Assembly (NCBI GenBank): GCA_034190875.2
Contig: CM067354.1
Span: 41,686,559 to 41,750,558, forward strand
DNA: 64,000 bases
Direction of reading: 5' to 3'
Source of the DNA: Urechis unicinctus
Taxonomy: Eukaryota > Annelida > Polychaeta > Xenopneusta > Urechidae
This document shows, in pieces, positions 38,670 to 57,395 of the stretch. Every line of letters begins with the position of its first letter. The stretch's first letter is position 1. A program made the translations under genes and the position numbers. Under the pieces are notes generated by a model, which saw only the letters and a list, made by a program, of their open reading frames with translations, was not told the DNA's origin and searched no databases.

Positions 38670-39360
38670 ATGATGCCATTTGAACACGACTGGGTAGTGG
38701 GCACGATAGCGACCGACTTATTATGCTCTACTTTGGCATGCATTATTCACGTTGAACTGACACGTCAACCCATTCATTTGGAGTACCACTGACATGACAC
38801 GTGGTTTATAGAAGTATACCTTTATTATCACCTCCTCAGATAATCCACGCTCTTTTGTTCCCAGCACAAGGCATCGCTAATGCAATTCTTGAGGTACCTA
38901 CAACAGCTACAAGGCGCTGCTAACGACGAGTTAAGTAAGCAACTACAACATTATGTATTCCGCTGGCAAACTGTTAGAAGCAACTGTGTTATAGTATTCA
39001 ACCAGCGTTTTATTCATCCAGCATTGACTCATATTAAGTACCCTCATACAGGATGAACACATGCTCAGTGATATTCTAGCTTACAGTGTGGTTATCACGT
39101 TGTCTGCAAGACATTACATTATTGTTAACTGTGCACTAGGACCCTGAACAGATCATTCGTATTTAACTTGATGGACGACGGCTGATATACTCTCCCGCCA
39201 CATCAGGCAAAACAAAGGCCCGGCAACGCGCACGGCAGTAGCGGTTGGTCGAGTTAATATTGAGGTCATCACCTGGTCAATGCAGTGCCAAGATACACGA
39301 TAACAGTAACTAATGCAATACCCACACCGTCCACCTAATCATCCAACAACAGCTATTATA
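38670..39360 (+). pseudogene. Decayed Tc1/mariner-like transposase
   Basis: Plus-strand words follow the Tc1 order. First helix-turn-helix: FEHDWVVGTIATDLLCSTLA then CIIHVELTRQPIHL (38670-38790), like 'ERGRVVGMxxxGLSxxTVAR'. Second helix-turn-helix, about 38880-39040, with QLQHYVFRWQTVRSN. SFVFNLMDDG (39153-39182) fits the 'DESRFxxxxxDGR' strand of the catalytic core. GTCAATGCAGTGCCAAGATAC (39275-39295) gives VNAVPRY, like 'LTAVRYRDEI'. A frameshifted NA-PHT block at about 39312-39335 resembles 'QDNAxPHTA'. Frameshifts, stops and missing pieces (about 690 bp against roughly 1 kb in intact genes) show it is dead. Terminal inverted repeats were not located. Confidence 0.6.
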
Positions 39361-40597
39361 TTTCCCAAGAATGCATCTTTCTCGCTCATTTTGTATCTTA
39401 TGTCTGATCTCGTTCAGCCAGCATGATGCCCAACGGTGCTCCCCGACCTATCAAGGGTAATCTGCGTTCGGAGATTTTTCTAAAACAGCAGTACCAATCC
39501 ATAACCTTGGGCTCAGCTAACCGTCTCAATTCCTCTGTACAAAGGGGGTGCGATGTAGGAAGGTTCAGAGGCAATTTATTGTCCGTGCTCAGGCACAAAA
39601 TGGAGCGCCCACACCCTTTAACGCCCTAAAGCAATGCCAGGCTAAAAAGGATGATATCAACACACCAGTTGACAGTCTGCCGTCTTTTACCAACACGAGC
39701 TTAACAATGCGAGCACAGAGGTGGACAATTTATTTAGTATGGGTGTCCCAGCAGTGCCTTCGCATTTACTCATCAGGTCGAGTAGCGAGGGCCTCATATC
39801 AAACAACACAGTACAAAGAAAAATCTCTACCTGAGGGTTTTTTGTCTTCGGTTTCGATTTTTCTAGTAGTTTAGTGATTGTAGATACATGAGAACCAAGA
39901 CCAACCAAGCCTCGTAGTATTCTCCTTGCATGCTTCTGTGGTTTTCATTACCATGATTTTGTTTAACCATCCCCATCATTAACTTTTTGCCTGTAATTAA
40001 CTGTGGGTACCTTTTGTTCGTATTTACATTTATAGAACAAATACTTGATCCTAGCATTTTGTTCTCTAGATTGAGTCGACACCGACAATTTATGTCAACA
40101 AATTAAAACATAGTTAAACAATTTTGTTCATAAAAAGATGATGCATATCGATTTCAATAGTAGCAACAGTAAAACAAAGGCAATACATATGCGAAGCCAT
40201 TATATAATAGCTTTGATTTCAGTTGGCAGTATCGTTGATTGATTTTAATTCAGCCTGTTTATACTGGACATAGCAAACATGTCTGTTCTTGGTGGCGATC
40301 TCATTTAAATATACTCTTCGCGTTTAAGTTGTCAGTTTGCGATATCAACTGGTATCATCAGTCGGAATATAGCAATTGGTCCGAAGGTTGGGAATGAATT
40401 ATGAGGATTGCGCTTCGTTGTACCCATGTAAAATTCACATAAGTAACCTGTGTTAATTTTTATCGTCCATTAGATAAATAGCTAAAACGCAAGTTCATTA
40501 TATGAGTATTGAAAAGCATTTGTCAATTACAACAATAATGTTTGCATGACAGTTGGTAAATATAATCTATGGTTAAGACCGGATCAATCCAAGCGGA
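39361..40597. other. No recognisable gene
   Basis: A 108-codon plus-strand frame (39548-39874) and a 66-codon minus-strand frame (39398-39598) overlap just after the transposase relic, but neither resembles the expected transposase C-terminus. Confidence 0.4.
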
Positions 40598-40800
40598 ATA
40601 TTTATTTGTCCGACTGTCACACACTGATGCACACAAATGAAATACATTGACGTTGTTTCACAAAGCATTACACAATGCCCATACAAATGGTGGCGTCCGC
40701 TTGGGTGCACAGCGCGCTGTATTATTTCGTACATGCTACAGGCATTGTGTGTTAGGGAAGTAGAGATTAGAATTGATGAGGCCGAGTTCCAATGAAGAGT
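40598..40800 (-). repeat. Dispersed repeat, copy B (inverted)
   Basis: Reverse-complement partner of 27200-27412. It lies inside the longest open frame outside simple repeats (40989-40573, minus, 138 codons), whose C-terminal part is this repeat. The frame has no recognised domain. The other copy interrupts the same peptide with an insertion, so a shared gene is unlikely. Confidence 0.85.
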
Positions 40801-43800
40801 GATGAGAAGAAGCAAATGGTGACCGCTTCTCATGCTGTCTAATGACCAAATGGTATTGAGCAAATTTAGGGGATCCAGCGCATGTATGGTGGCTGTTAAT
40901 ATATAAAGTCTACAACACAAGGAAATATGGTTTAGTTTCTCCAGGTGGTGTAACATGAACAACATTGCTGTTGAACCGGATGGCCACAAAAGCGCCCATT
41001 GATGATTGAGTAAGTTGCTCAGTACGTATTCTTTTCATCTGCTGCTAGCAATTTCATGGTGATTACGTGTGTCAAACTAAGATCTACCGAGTTCATAGTA
41101 TATCTACTTTGAACAACTTAATCGATCAATCACAAGAATTTATCATAATGCAACACAGTACATCTTCGATTCGACTCCTGCGATGGAGAACTTTACGGCC
41201 CACAGGCTATGAATCAAAATATAATGCAGCCTGTCAAGTTTGCACGAATAGATCTGGGACCCCAAGTGATTGATGATGCCATTACGACCCGTTTTATTAA
41301 AAACCACGAACACACGCATGCGCTTAATTGCTATTCAATTCACCGCTGCGCGTCTATGACCTCTCTCTGGGATCAATTGAAAGCTTCCCTGTCTAACCTC
41401 GCGTGAAAGCAAACAAGACACACGACCAGGAGCCATAGCTCCCACTATATTCCACTATAAGATTTACTTGAATATACGGTCAATTTTGAGTAACCCAAAA
41501 ATCTGACCGAATATATTAACCTCACCAAAAGCTTCAGGCAGCAAACCATCTTGGAGTCACGATTTCATAACACCTCCGGCTCGATTTTCACCACCTGCAC
41601 AAATCACATACCTGTATATTTTACGTGCATCATAACAATTACGTCCGTAAGCTGGCCTTTAGAACTATTCACCGTTTCCGTGTTAGATATAATGTTTACC
41701 GACCAACTGCTGCTTAACCACGAGCAGCAGCGCTATTCTAAATCCAACAAATGACCGCACTGACGCACCAAGATGTGACGTGATGTAATGTTTTAGCTTG
41801 TACGCTTGTGTTAGTGGATTACACCTAGTAGATTCGTTGATCCCCGTCCAAAGTCAGCTAAAACGTGGCTTAAGTTGATATCTTTCATGTAGACTGGTGC
41901 GCGGGATAAATGTTATCATTGGAGGAGATGTGACCTTCAAGAATATTTTGAGAGTTCATCTTATTTGCATTTTGGCCGCTATGTATTCAACATGGGACAT
42001 AACATAATATTAAGTGGTATTCGTATTTGACAAGTATAACAACGCTATGTATGCAAAAATACTAAATAAAGTTATATTGCACACTGTCTTATTGCCTGGG
42101 ATACAGAATCAAATGAGTTTTGACTAAAATTGTGAACCATGGGGCAAGCAAATTTTAAAAATGAATGTTATTTAAACGAGTCAATTCTATTAGTCGATGT
42201 TTGGCGCTGTAACTGCAAATGCAATAGTTGCGTGGATAAAGTTAATCGTGCATGGAACAATAGGAAGCTGTATATAAGGACATAGGATTATATAACAGCG
42301 GGGAACAATTCAACAATTCAGGAACTGTTAGACACAGGAAAAATTTATAGACATAGACTTCCTTAGTTTGATTTTACAATAACATTTTCTAACATTCATA
42401 TCGTTCCCAAGCTACGCATGAAAGATGATATTTACTGCTTATAAATTACTATAACTAAATATAGTAGCAATTATAATTATGATGATACAATACTGATGCA
42501 AAAGAAATAGTTAAACGCAGGACAAATTTAAGGAGCCAACAGGCTGCGTACTCAAGACTTGACAGTACTGCTTCTAAGCATCTGCCCTTCTTGGTCTCAA
42601 CACCCGAAATATTGTGTAGACAGTAAGGACAATTTCTAATATTACACGAACTATGGCTAGTTAAATATTTGTTTCAATAAAGATCAAATATTTAATATTG
42701 TTCCAGTGTAAAAAAAATCGGGACTGGAGATGTGCTGCGTTTATTCTCTTCCAAACAAACACTCAAACCCATTCATATCAGAGTCCAATTAAGTAGGAAT
42801 ATAACAGCTAGCTATCCAAATTCGAATTGCAATTCGATTTTTAACAAATGACCCTAGTAGACTCCGTTTAGCCCACAGCATCGAATATTTATGGTTGCAG
42901 GATGTTCATGGTATATGACAAGATATGCAGAAACTGAAAACGTACCTATTTCACTTAAGGAATTCTACCAAACCCATTAAATATTCATGGGTTTCTCAAA
43001 TACATTGCGATTGAGAGGATTTGATTAGCTAATTGATATGTAACATATAGTTGCAGTTGGGAAATAATGATATACAAAGCGGAATGTCAGTATATATCAT
43101 TGAGTCATGGATAACAATTACAATTGATTGCTTAGGAACGAAAGTAAGGCCTACCAGGTTATAGTGATCAATTAATATACCCGAAAAGCTGGTTACTAGC
43201 CCCCTATCTCATGTACAATAATTTTTAGACTGCAATATTTATCGTGGTGGGGTTCCATTATACATGTCTACATAAATGACGGTGTATCTCACCTCATCAT
43301 CTTCATCACAACATACATAGTCACATGATTTCAAACGGAATAACATATGAATTGGCACCATGCTGTTGGGATTCATGCACCTTTCGAAACGCTATAATCA
43401 CAGCAGTTACAAAACAATACCAAAGGCAAAGGCTTTTGATATGTGAATTCCTAAATGCAAAAGAGTCCTTTTTGGCTTTTCCCTTAACGCTGTAGCAAAT
43501 ATGATGAAAATTCATTGCGCGTTAAAACATGCATAAACACTGCATGAATAGTCTGTAAATAGGGTTATGAAAAACTACTTTGTTTGACGATTAAAGGTAG
43601 CGAACGGAAATGCAGTTGGCTATAAATTCTTTGCACATAATTTCCTGACTGTTAATCTTCGTTATCAGCCGCACACCTGAACTTGGGCCGTAACTGGGAC
43701 AGGAAGTCACTATTGTATTGCTTCACCATGGATGAACTCAATAAACCTCAGCAGGTTCGATTAATAAGTGCTAGTAGAATGCATGCATGTAAATCCTCTA

Positions 43801-46800
43801 ACGCGTGTTGACACCTTTTCTATTTGTGGGTGCACCTGGTTGCTTAGTATATGATATGATCTGCCAGCCTCGAATAGATATTTGGGCCGCTTTGTTGGAT
43901 TTTGTAAATATGTTTTGTGAACATGAAATAAATCATGTGATACATATCAACCATATCTAATTTAATATGATCTTACCTGTCCTGCGATTGAAGCTTACCT
44001 TTATTCACGTCATTCATTCCAATAGTGTGGCTCAGCTTACTTCTGGCAATATTCTATAACTATAATATTGGTAGCTTGGACATTATCAAAGCGGGGTTTT
44101 CTATGGTGTCAATAGCTCTCAGTCCCTGAGGATCTGAAATGGTTGAATTGAGCTGGAGTATTCCATCTAGCATTATGCGATTTTTTCATCCGTTTTGGGA
44201 GCGATAGTCAAATGCCTGGGTACAGTTCACGAATACCAGCTGATTAAGAGAATAAATCAGAGGATATATATCTCTGTTCACAAGAAGACAAACGAGCCAT
44301 GATTAATGTCACGGGAGTAATCAGCTTTGGGTTGGGCTGATAGCAGCGAGGAAGAATCCACATAGCAGATATGTGCACATCATTGTTTTACGTGGTTTGT
44401 AGCTGTTTTGACACCACTATATCGTGGCTGCCGTATTACTGGCCAAATGCTTGTACTAAATCAAAATCTTCTGCGAAAAATGATTTTAGGCATCAATTTG
44501 CAAAATCCATTTTTGTGGGTGCGTATACAGCTATATGGATTCCACTCTAGGATGCACATCGTCCGTTATATACATGCGCTGTTCTCTAATTGTGGATACA
44601 GTGGATTTGTATTGTGATGGTTGTCATGTAAATTCATCAAACAATGGACTGCAAGACAGCCTAGGGTTATGCTGTCATTGTTCTTGCAGGCTTGCGATAG
44701 ATTTATTTTGTCTTGATATGAGTAGGTTTACCATGAAAAAGGAGCGGGAAGGATTAGAAATAAAGATCATTTATATGTTGTCATCTGGTTATCTTTCCAG
44801 GCAAATCACGAAGCCCACAACTAAATGACCTCATTCTAGCACAAACCCGTAATTGCCCTCCTGCTTCTGAGAGCGTTCCGGTCGGATATAGACATTAGAA
44901 CAAACAGCATAATTCCGCATCCGTCGCCTCCATATTAGTTGTCGGCTGATATGTGCGATTGAACAACATACATTGCCATGGGTTGCTTGTAAAGCCTATG
45001 CTGCATTATTAAACCCTCGCTTACAGCTTTACTCCGACCGATGACATACCTTCTCGCGAAGAAACGTTTTTGGGCAGCGCGCGGACAGTGATATCTATCC
45101 ATACATAACTTATTTCAGATAGACATACCAGAGACTATTTTCATACTACAATTCGTCAAACGTATTACATATTACCACACTTTGATAAACTTAATATATT
45201 TGATTCGCCGATGTAAAAGCATTTTTAGTAAATTACGTGACAGCATCATATGATCAGAAGGATTTAAAATCAAAATAAGCGATCCACAGAAGAATTAGGA
45301 TACTATAGCTCATTATCGCCCACTTCCTTCCTATTGCTGAGAAAGAGTAAAAGTTCCTTTCTACTTCGACGCTTTTTACAACTTGTCACATGGGCATGCC
45401 TTGTCATCGTAAAGACCATCAGAAACTTAGTTCAAAACACGAAACATTGATTAAAATGCACCATCCAGTGGTTAAGGAGTGGTTTTAGAGTGGTTTACAT
45501 TGTGTTCGTTTGCATATTGCAGAGGCTTTTGTCGCGGGTATTATTTATGCTTTGGTAACGCACTGCAATGACATAAGATGACATATTGGAGCATATATTG
45601 TTATGACATGTCTCTTGCCGACAAAATTAGTTTTGGCCCTTACGGCACCCGTAGACAATCCGTAGGTATCATGTGACTCAGGCATAAGGGAGGATGCGGT
45701 GTTATTTGGGTCGACAGAATCTATAGACATGAGTTTTGACCAATATGGTGGGCCACCTTGGTCGGGATAGTTTTTAAATTAATTTTTTTCTCAAGAGAAT
45801 CAATTCCATGAGCCAATTTACGAAGCTACAGAAGCAATTGTATCGATTGTGTAATAACGGTAACCATGAGCAAAATATTGATTGCTGCACACACTGATAC
45901 CCTCGAAGGCAAATGATCTTTCTGTAAAATACCACGAATTCAGATCATCAAATGGCTACAAAATTTTCGCTTAGCAATTGCTTTGACATAGAAAAATGGC
46001 ATATTCGATCATGCATTGCATCAATGCCTTTTTTGCCGTTTCTGCAAGCAAAGCACATTTGAACGAGCGATCATTGGCTATACCCGCATAACTGGTAACA
46101 CGCCATTTAGCTTAAACAATAATACTGCAAGAAACTATATCGTCGGGTTTGATTTAATAAGTATCAATCAATCTTGAAATTACACATGAAAAGGAGCCAT
46201 GGTGTGGCGATTCATGCACCTTTCATGGCGGTTAAGCACAAGGCAGCCTGTGTGCAGGTCATAAAAGCGACACATCATTTGCGCCTTTGCTGTAGCAACC
46301 GACGCTGACAAACTGCGCTTTTTATTATTGAGAAAGTCACTTGCATATCTCTGGTAGCTGCAACTGCAAACCGATATGACATTCACCTTATCAAAACAGA
46401 CAGTAATACTGCTGTCTCTGGATAGTATTCAATATACATGTTTAGGCAGAGTTTATCAGAAATTTCTCACTGAATAATTGATGCGATTGATGATATGATT
46501 TCCAAGGTGATACCAAAGAGCTTATAGAGAGCTCACTCTAATTCGCTGTGCTTTGAGCACTACCTGCACGCCAACCACCAGGTGGCACTACCACAAATAA
46601 ACAAGAACCCTGTTAGCTATTATGTGATACTTCCTGAATTAAGCACCTTATCTACAGGCTCTCTTGCCGATTTCCTTAGCGCTTTGTAGGATCCACGGCA
46701 TCGACCATCATCCTTGGTTATTTGGCCAAGAAAAGACATTCTTTAACTAAACATGAGCGAGACACATTACACGTGACCTTTATGAATATGGGCGATTATA

Positions 46801-46990
46801 ATTGAAGAAAGCCGTAAAAGGCTATCTTGTCGTTTTTAGCTCACTCAGTTATGCTGTTACTCATATCAATTTGCATCCCATAAAGAGACCATTAGTGTGT
46901 TTAATATAGGCGTGAGACGTTTATAGAGATGATATTGCACACCTCTATCCTCCATATTGCTTTGCAGCGACTGACCTGAATTTAGTCAAT
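40801..46990. other. 6.2 kb without recognisable gene
   Basis: Open frames stay below 100 codons apart from the upstream part of the 40573-40989 frame. Two short related segments share GATTCATGCACCTTTC and GCTGTAGCAA (about 43370 and 46211) but spacing differs. No tandem repeat, tRNA or transposon motif recognised. Confidence 0.5.
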
Positions 46991-47340
46991 ACCTCAATGT
47001 GTCTGATGCCTTGTCTCCCAACAGAACAGTACTGATAGTAAATACCGCAATGTGTCTGGTGCTTTGTCTCCTGAAAAAAAACCGTACTGATAGTCAATAC
47101 CTCAATGTGTCTGATACCTTGTCTCATGACAGAACCGTAATGATAGTCAATACCTCAATGTGTCTGATGCCTTGTCTCCCAACAGAACAGTACTGATAGT
47201 CAATACCTCAATGTGTCTGATGCCTTGTCTCCCAACAGAACAGTACTGATAGTAAATACCGCAATGTGTCTGGTGCTTTGTGTCCTCCTGAAAAAAAGTT
47301 CTCATGGTCAATCAATACCAATGTGTCTGGATACCTTGTC
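46991..47340 (+). repeat. 53-bp minisatellite with higher-order structure
   Basis: CAATGTG words at 46995, 47048, 47103, 47156, 47209, 47262 and 47319 mark seven units of 53-57 bp. Units 1-2 and units 5-6 are nearly identical pairs 214 bp apart, including the rare AAATACCGCAATG and CTGGTGCTTTG variants. The array therefore grew by copying a four-unit block as well as by single-unit slippage. Confidence 0.95.
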
Positions 47341-47700
47341 TCCTAATGGTACTTCACAGAATACTATTCGCGCAAGTCGATATCTTTGTCTGGATTCCCA
47401 TACCTCCTTAATAATGATGATAACAAAAAACCATGGCATACCTCGTGTGTTGTGACATGACAGCGCTAATGATAGTAGTACCTCAATGTGTCCGATTGCT
47501 ATTGATATCGAACCGAATGATAGTCGATAGTCAATACCCACTCCGACCTTGTCTCCTTTATTCACAGAATACTATTCGCTAAATCGTACACATAGATTCC
47601 CATACCTCCTTAAAACAGCTATGATAAAGAGCGTATCTGCCTTGTGACAGCAGCGCTACTAGTGTAGTCATAACTGTCCGATTGCATTGCATCCGTATGT
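47311..47700 (+). repeat. About 208-bp imperfect duplication
   Basis: TTCACAGAATACTATTCGC followed by ATTCCCATACCTCCTTAA (47353-47415) recurs at 47561-47614, and both are followed by GACAGCxxCGCTA and TGTCCGATTGC. It starts inside the last 53-bp unit, so the two repeats are interlocked. Confidence 0.85.
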
Positions 47701-54090
<6,390 letters not shown>

Positions 54091-57000
54091 AAATATATAT
54101 GTGTATTGATATATATTGGTGTGTGTGGGTGGGTATGTGGGTGTTTTTGTTTGATTCTACCACACAGATGTTTACCCGTTGTTTTTCACAAGGCTGCAAC
54201 AATGCTTTATTTGCCAATAACAGGTGAAATGGATGTGAATTTCCCATCTTGTTTTATAAGCCAACGCCCGAGCACCTACATCTTCTTATATAGCTTCACC
54301 AATTGGCTGGCCTTCTCTAAGTGCACTTAATATCACTCTTTAAATGTTTCATTGCTGCAGAGCAGCTGGAAATTGCACCAGTGACGATTGCTCACAAGTG
54401 TTTGATTTCATCCATTGGAAGAGTGAGTAATTTCGTTTGGCATGGTCGAACGAGGGTGGAAATGACAGTTTGGCTTGTTGGCGCATTTTATAAGCGATTG
54501 CGGACTTTGCTGTAAAGCAAATTATATTGCTAATACCAAGAGACAAATCTAATCATGAAAGTTTTATCTGAGAAAAGGATAACGCATAACGTCACTTAAA
54601 AACCACTGATTGAGTCATGACCATTCCTCAGCTTGCAACCAATTAAACTTTAGTACACACATATTGGAACCATTATTTGAAGCAGCAAATCTCCCGTATG
54701 ATATCACATACAGACCTGATCAATTGTTGCCAGATGGACCCTCAAGTGTCATTTTGTATATAAAAAAGTTGAATTCAAAAGGGGATATACCAAAAACGAG
54801 ATATGCCATCTATTTCCCCTGACTCGAGATCAGGTTAGTAATACAAGCGTTACGGGGGCAGCGGATGAAGTAAAGTTAGTGGGAGAGCAGGGCACGACCA
54901 GAAGGGTAGCGCCTTTGGAGCCTTATTGTTATTCCGCACTGAATGTGTTCCATTGGGAACGTACAATCCGCGAGTGGAGGATATCCAGTGGCATTATGCC
55001 AATAACATGTTATAAATTAGCTGCAAAGATGATGCGAATAAATCTCCCATGGGCCGTTTGCTTTGAGAGCTTTGATGGATATGAGATATGTGAAAAGCTT
55101 CCAACAAATGTAAGCAGTAAAATGTTGTAAGTACGGTGTGTAATATTTACAACACTCGAAAACTAGCTCTACTATTACAAAAAATAGGATAAGTCATGCT
55201 CTTCTAGCATGGTCTATAGGTATGTAATTGGTACGTTATATTCAATCACCATGACACCTAAACGGATATCACATCACGCAATACCTTCACCCATTGTTCT
55301 CAGTTCTTATGCAGAAAAGCTCTCACTCTTGAAGTGCATCGTGTTTGATGAAGCTTGTCTGCTGCTGCCAATTACCTTACATTGTTCATTTGTCTAGTGC
55401 ATACATAATAGAAGACATACACCACCGTGTTTTTGCGAATTCAGCAAATTTTGTCTGTATTTCTTGGAACCAAGTCCGCCATGCGCTATACATTAATTGC
55501 CTTTTAGCTTTAAGTACCCAAGCATAACATTCTCCTGTCTCAAGGGAACTGTGCAATGTAATTGTTGTGTCGTTCCTTTTACTGCTTGCTTCTGTTAGAT
55601 GAGACAAATAACCTAAACACTGCAGTCGGAAGAAGTTTGTTGATGACTTCCATATCAATGTCAGAAACACTGTTCTAGTTGTGTAGTTATCAATATTGCA
55701 AAAGATAACATTCAACTTCTATGCAATCATAGATTAAGTGTAAATCTATGTTTCTCACGTGTTGTAAAAATATAACAGTGGGATCAAGTAATTCAGACAT
55801 CATGCATCAAAACTAAATCGGATTTGTTATGATAACATTCAATGATGATGGTCCGCCATTATACATCTCCCGTCAACGGGCTACATGTAGTAAGTGACAT
55901 GCTGCCTACCTCGGCTCTTTTGTCTGCTAAAGCGTAATAGATTGAATCGAGTAAGCATCATCGTGAGATACGTGCGACTCAACGGCGCTAAGAAGTAACG
56001 CTTGTAAATAATAGTGGAAAACTGATAAGGGCAAGGTGCTTGTCCAGAATAGCAATAAATGCGCCAGAACCGCCTATCAACTACTAGTGGAAAATCATTT
56101 GGGTATCCACGTGTAAAGCGTTTGTTAACAACATAATGGTAGAATAATTCTGTGGTGTCTGATGTTTTCAATCATTAGCCTAGTTTTGAAATAACGACTA
56201 TGCAATACACAATAAATGTACCAGCCACAATATAAAGTGAGGTACAGCCTTTCAAATTCGCCAAGCCAGTGATGAATGTAGTAAATGTCAACCGTATATC
56301 CCTGCTCTGCTTTGCAGTATATGCAACGTAACGTGAATAAATGAAATGTAACTCCCAACCACTCAAAGATATATTGCAGACTTAACGGAATGTTTTCAAC
56401 CTTATACATTGTAAACACAGATTGGCGAGATGGCAGTCCGTATTTTGAAAAACATTTTATTTGCATATTTGAATGTAAAAGTCAAATGTTCGCAACAAAG
56501 ACGTGACGTTTTGTTGATCGTCAAATGTCTATGGGTAAAGACATATTCCTACCTTTCTACATGAAGCATTCGGGGATTATTGCCAAAAAAAAAGAAATCG
56601 CTTATTTATTTGTCGTGCTTTGTTTACGTAAATGTACAAGGTATAGTAAACCAAGTCGGATTGACAAAAAGGTAAGGGCTTACTTGACTTTCCATTTGAC
56701 AATCCCACGCATTAAAAGCCGCAATCGGGCAAAAACCTAATTTGGCGAAGGAAATGAAGCCGTGTTCATCGATTGGATTGATGTCACTGATGTACCCAAC
56801 AATACAGCATTGGAGATAAAATCTAGAATGCAAAGTGAATATACTTAAAATGTGCAACGATATAGCTCCAATTTGCTTCCGTCCAGACCGGAATTAAACG
56901 CATACATATATCTTCCCATTTATATATTCGACTGAAGCACATTACCCCTTCACCACGTTTCAAATCAAATGTGCTCATTGGAAGCATTGGCTGTCCGGAT

Positions 57001-57214
57001 TTGAGTCGAGACTTTGGCTCAGTAATAGGTCAAGTTCTTGGAATGACTACCATGGCGTATACTTCTGGTGGCGTGGAACAACCCATGAACTCTCTGTTAG
57101 GGGATATCTTTTCTGTTTGTGGCTCTGCTCTTGGGGGTTATGATGGGCATAAACTGCAATGACACTATCTATAAAATTGAAAACCATCTGGCTTCTATAA
57201 ATCTGCCTTCCTTA
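54091..57214. other. No recognisable gene
   Basis: Several open frames of 65-113 codons on both strands (for example 55386-55715 and 56125-56466, minus). None shows a domain I recognise or coherent splice context. Confidence 0.45.
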
Positions 57215-57395
57215 GACATGCAAAAGTTTTGTCATCAATTCAATGCATCCTAATTTTGTCAAACTTTCATCTTGTCAAGTTTCTATGCTTGCTTACTGTT
57301 TGGAACTGAACAGAAACAATTCAAGCTTCCTAGGTCTATGGTGCAATGTTTCAAATTTGCGCATATTCATATGTCCTCTACACCTCTATTCTGAG
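57215..57395 (+). CDS. Candidate internal exon, 181 nt
   Basis: A strong acceptor (CTGCCTTCCTTAG, ending 57214) and a perfect donor (GAG then GTAAGT, from 57396) bracket 181 nt that stay open in one frame after a single leading base. The peptide includes CLELNRNNSSFLGLWCNV and FICPLHLYSE. No domain or neighbouring exon is recognised. Chance pairing of splice-like words is a real possibility. Confidence 0.18.

Noticed and set aside
40573-40989. 138-codon minus-strand open frame, the longest outside simple repeats
   Set aside because: Part of it is a dispersed repeat whose other copy breaks the frame, and the rest matches no family.
56125-56466. 113-codon minus-strand open frame, and a similar one at 50901-51242
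   Set aside because: Length is within chance for 64 kb of AT-rich sequence, with no domain, no repeat and no splice or promoter support.
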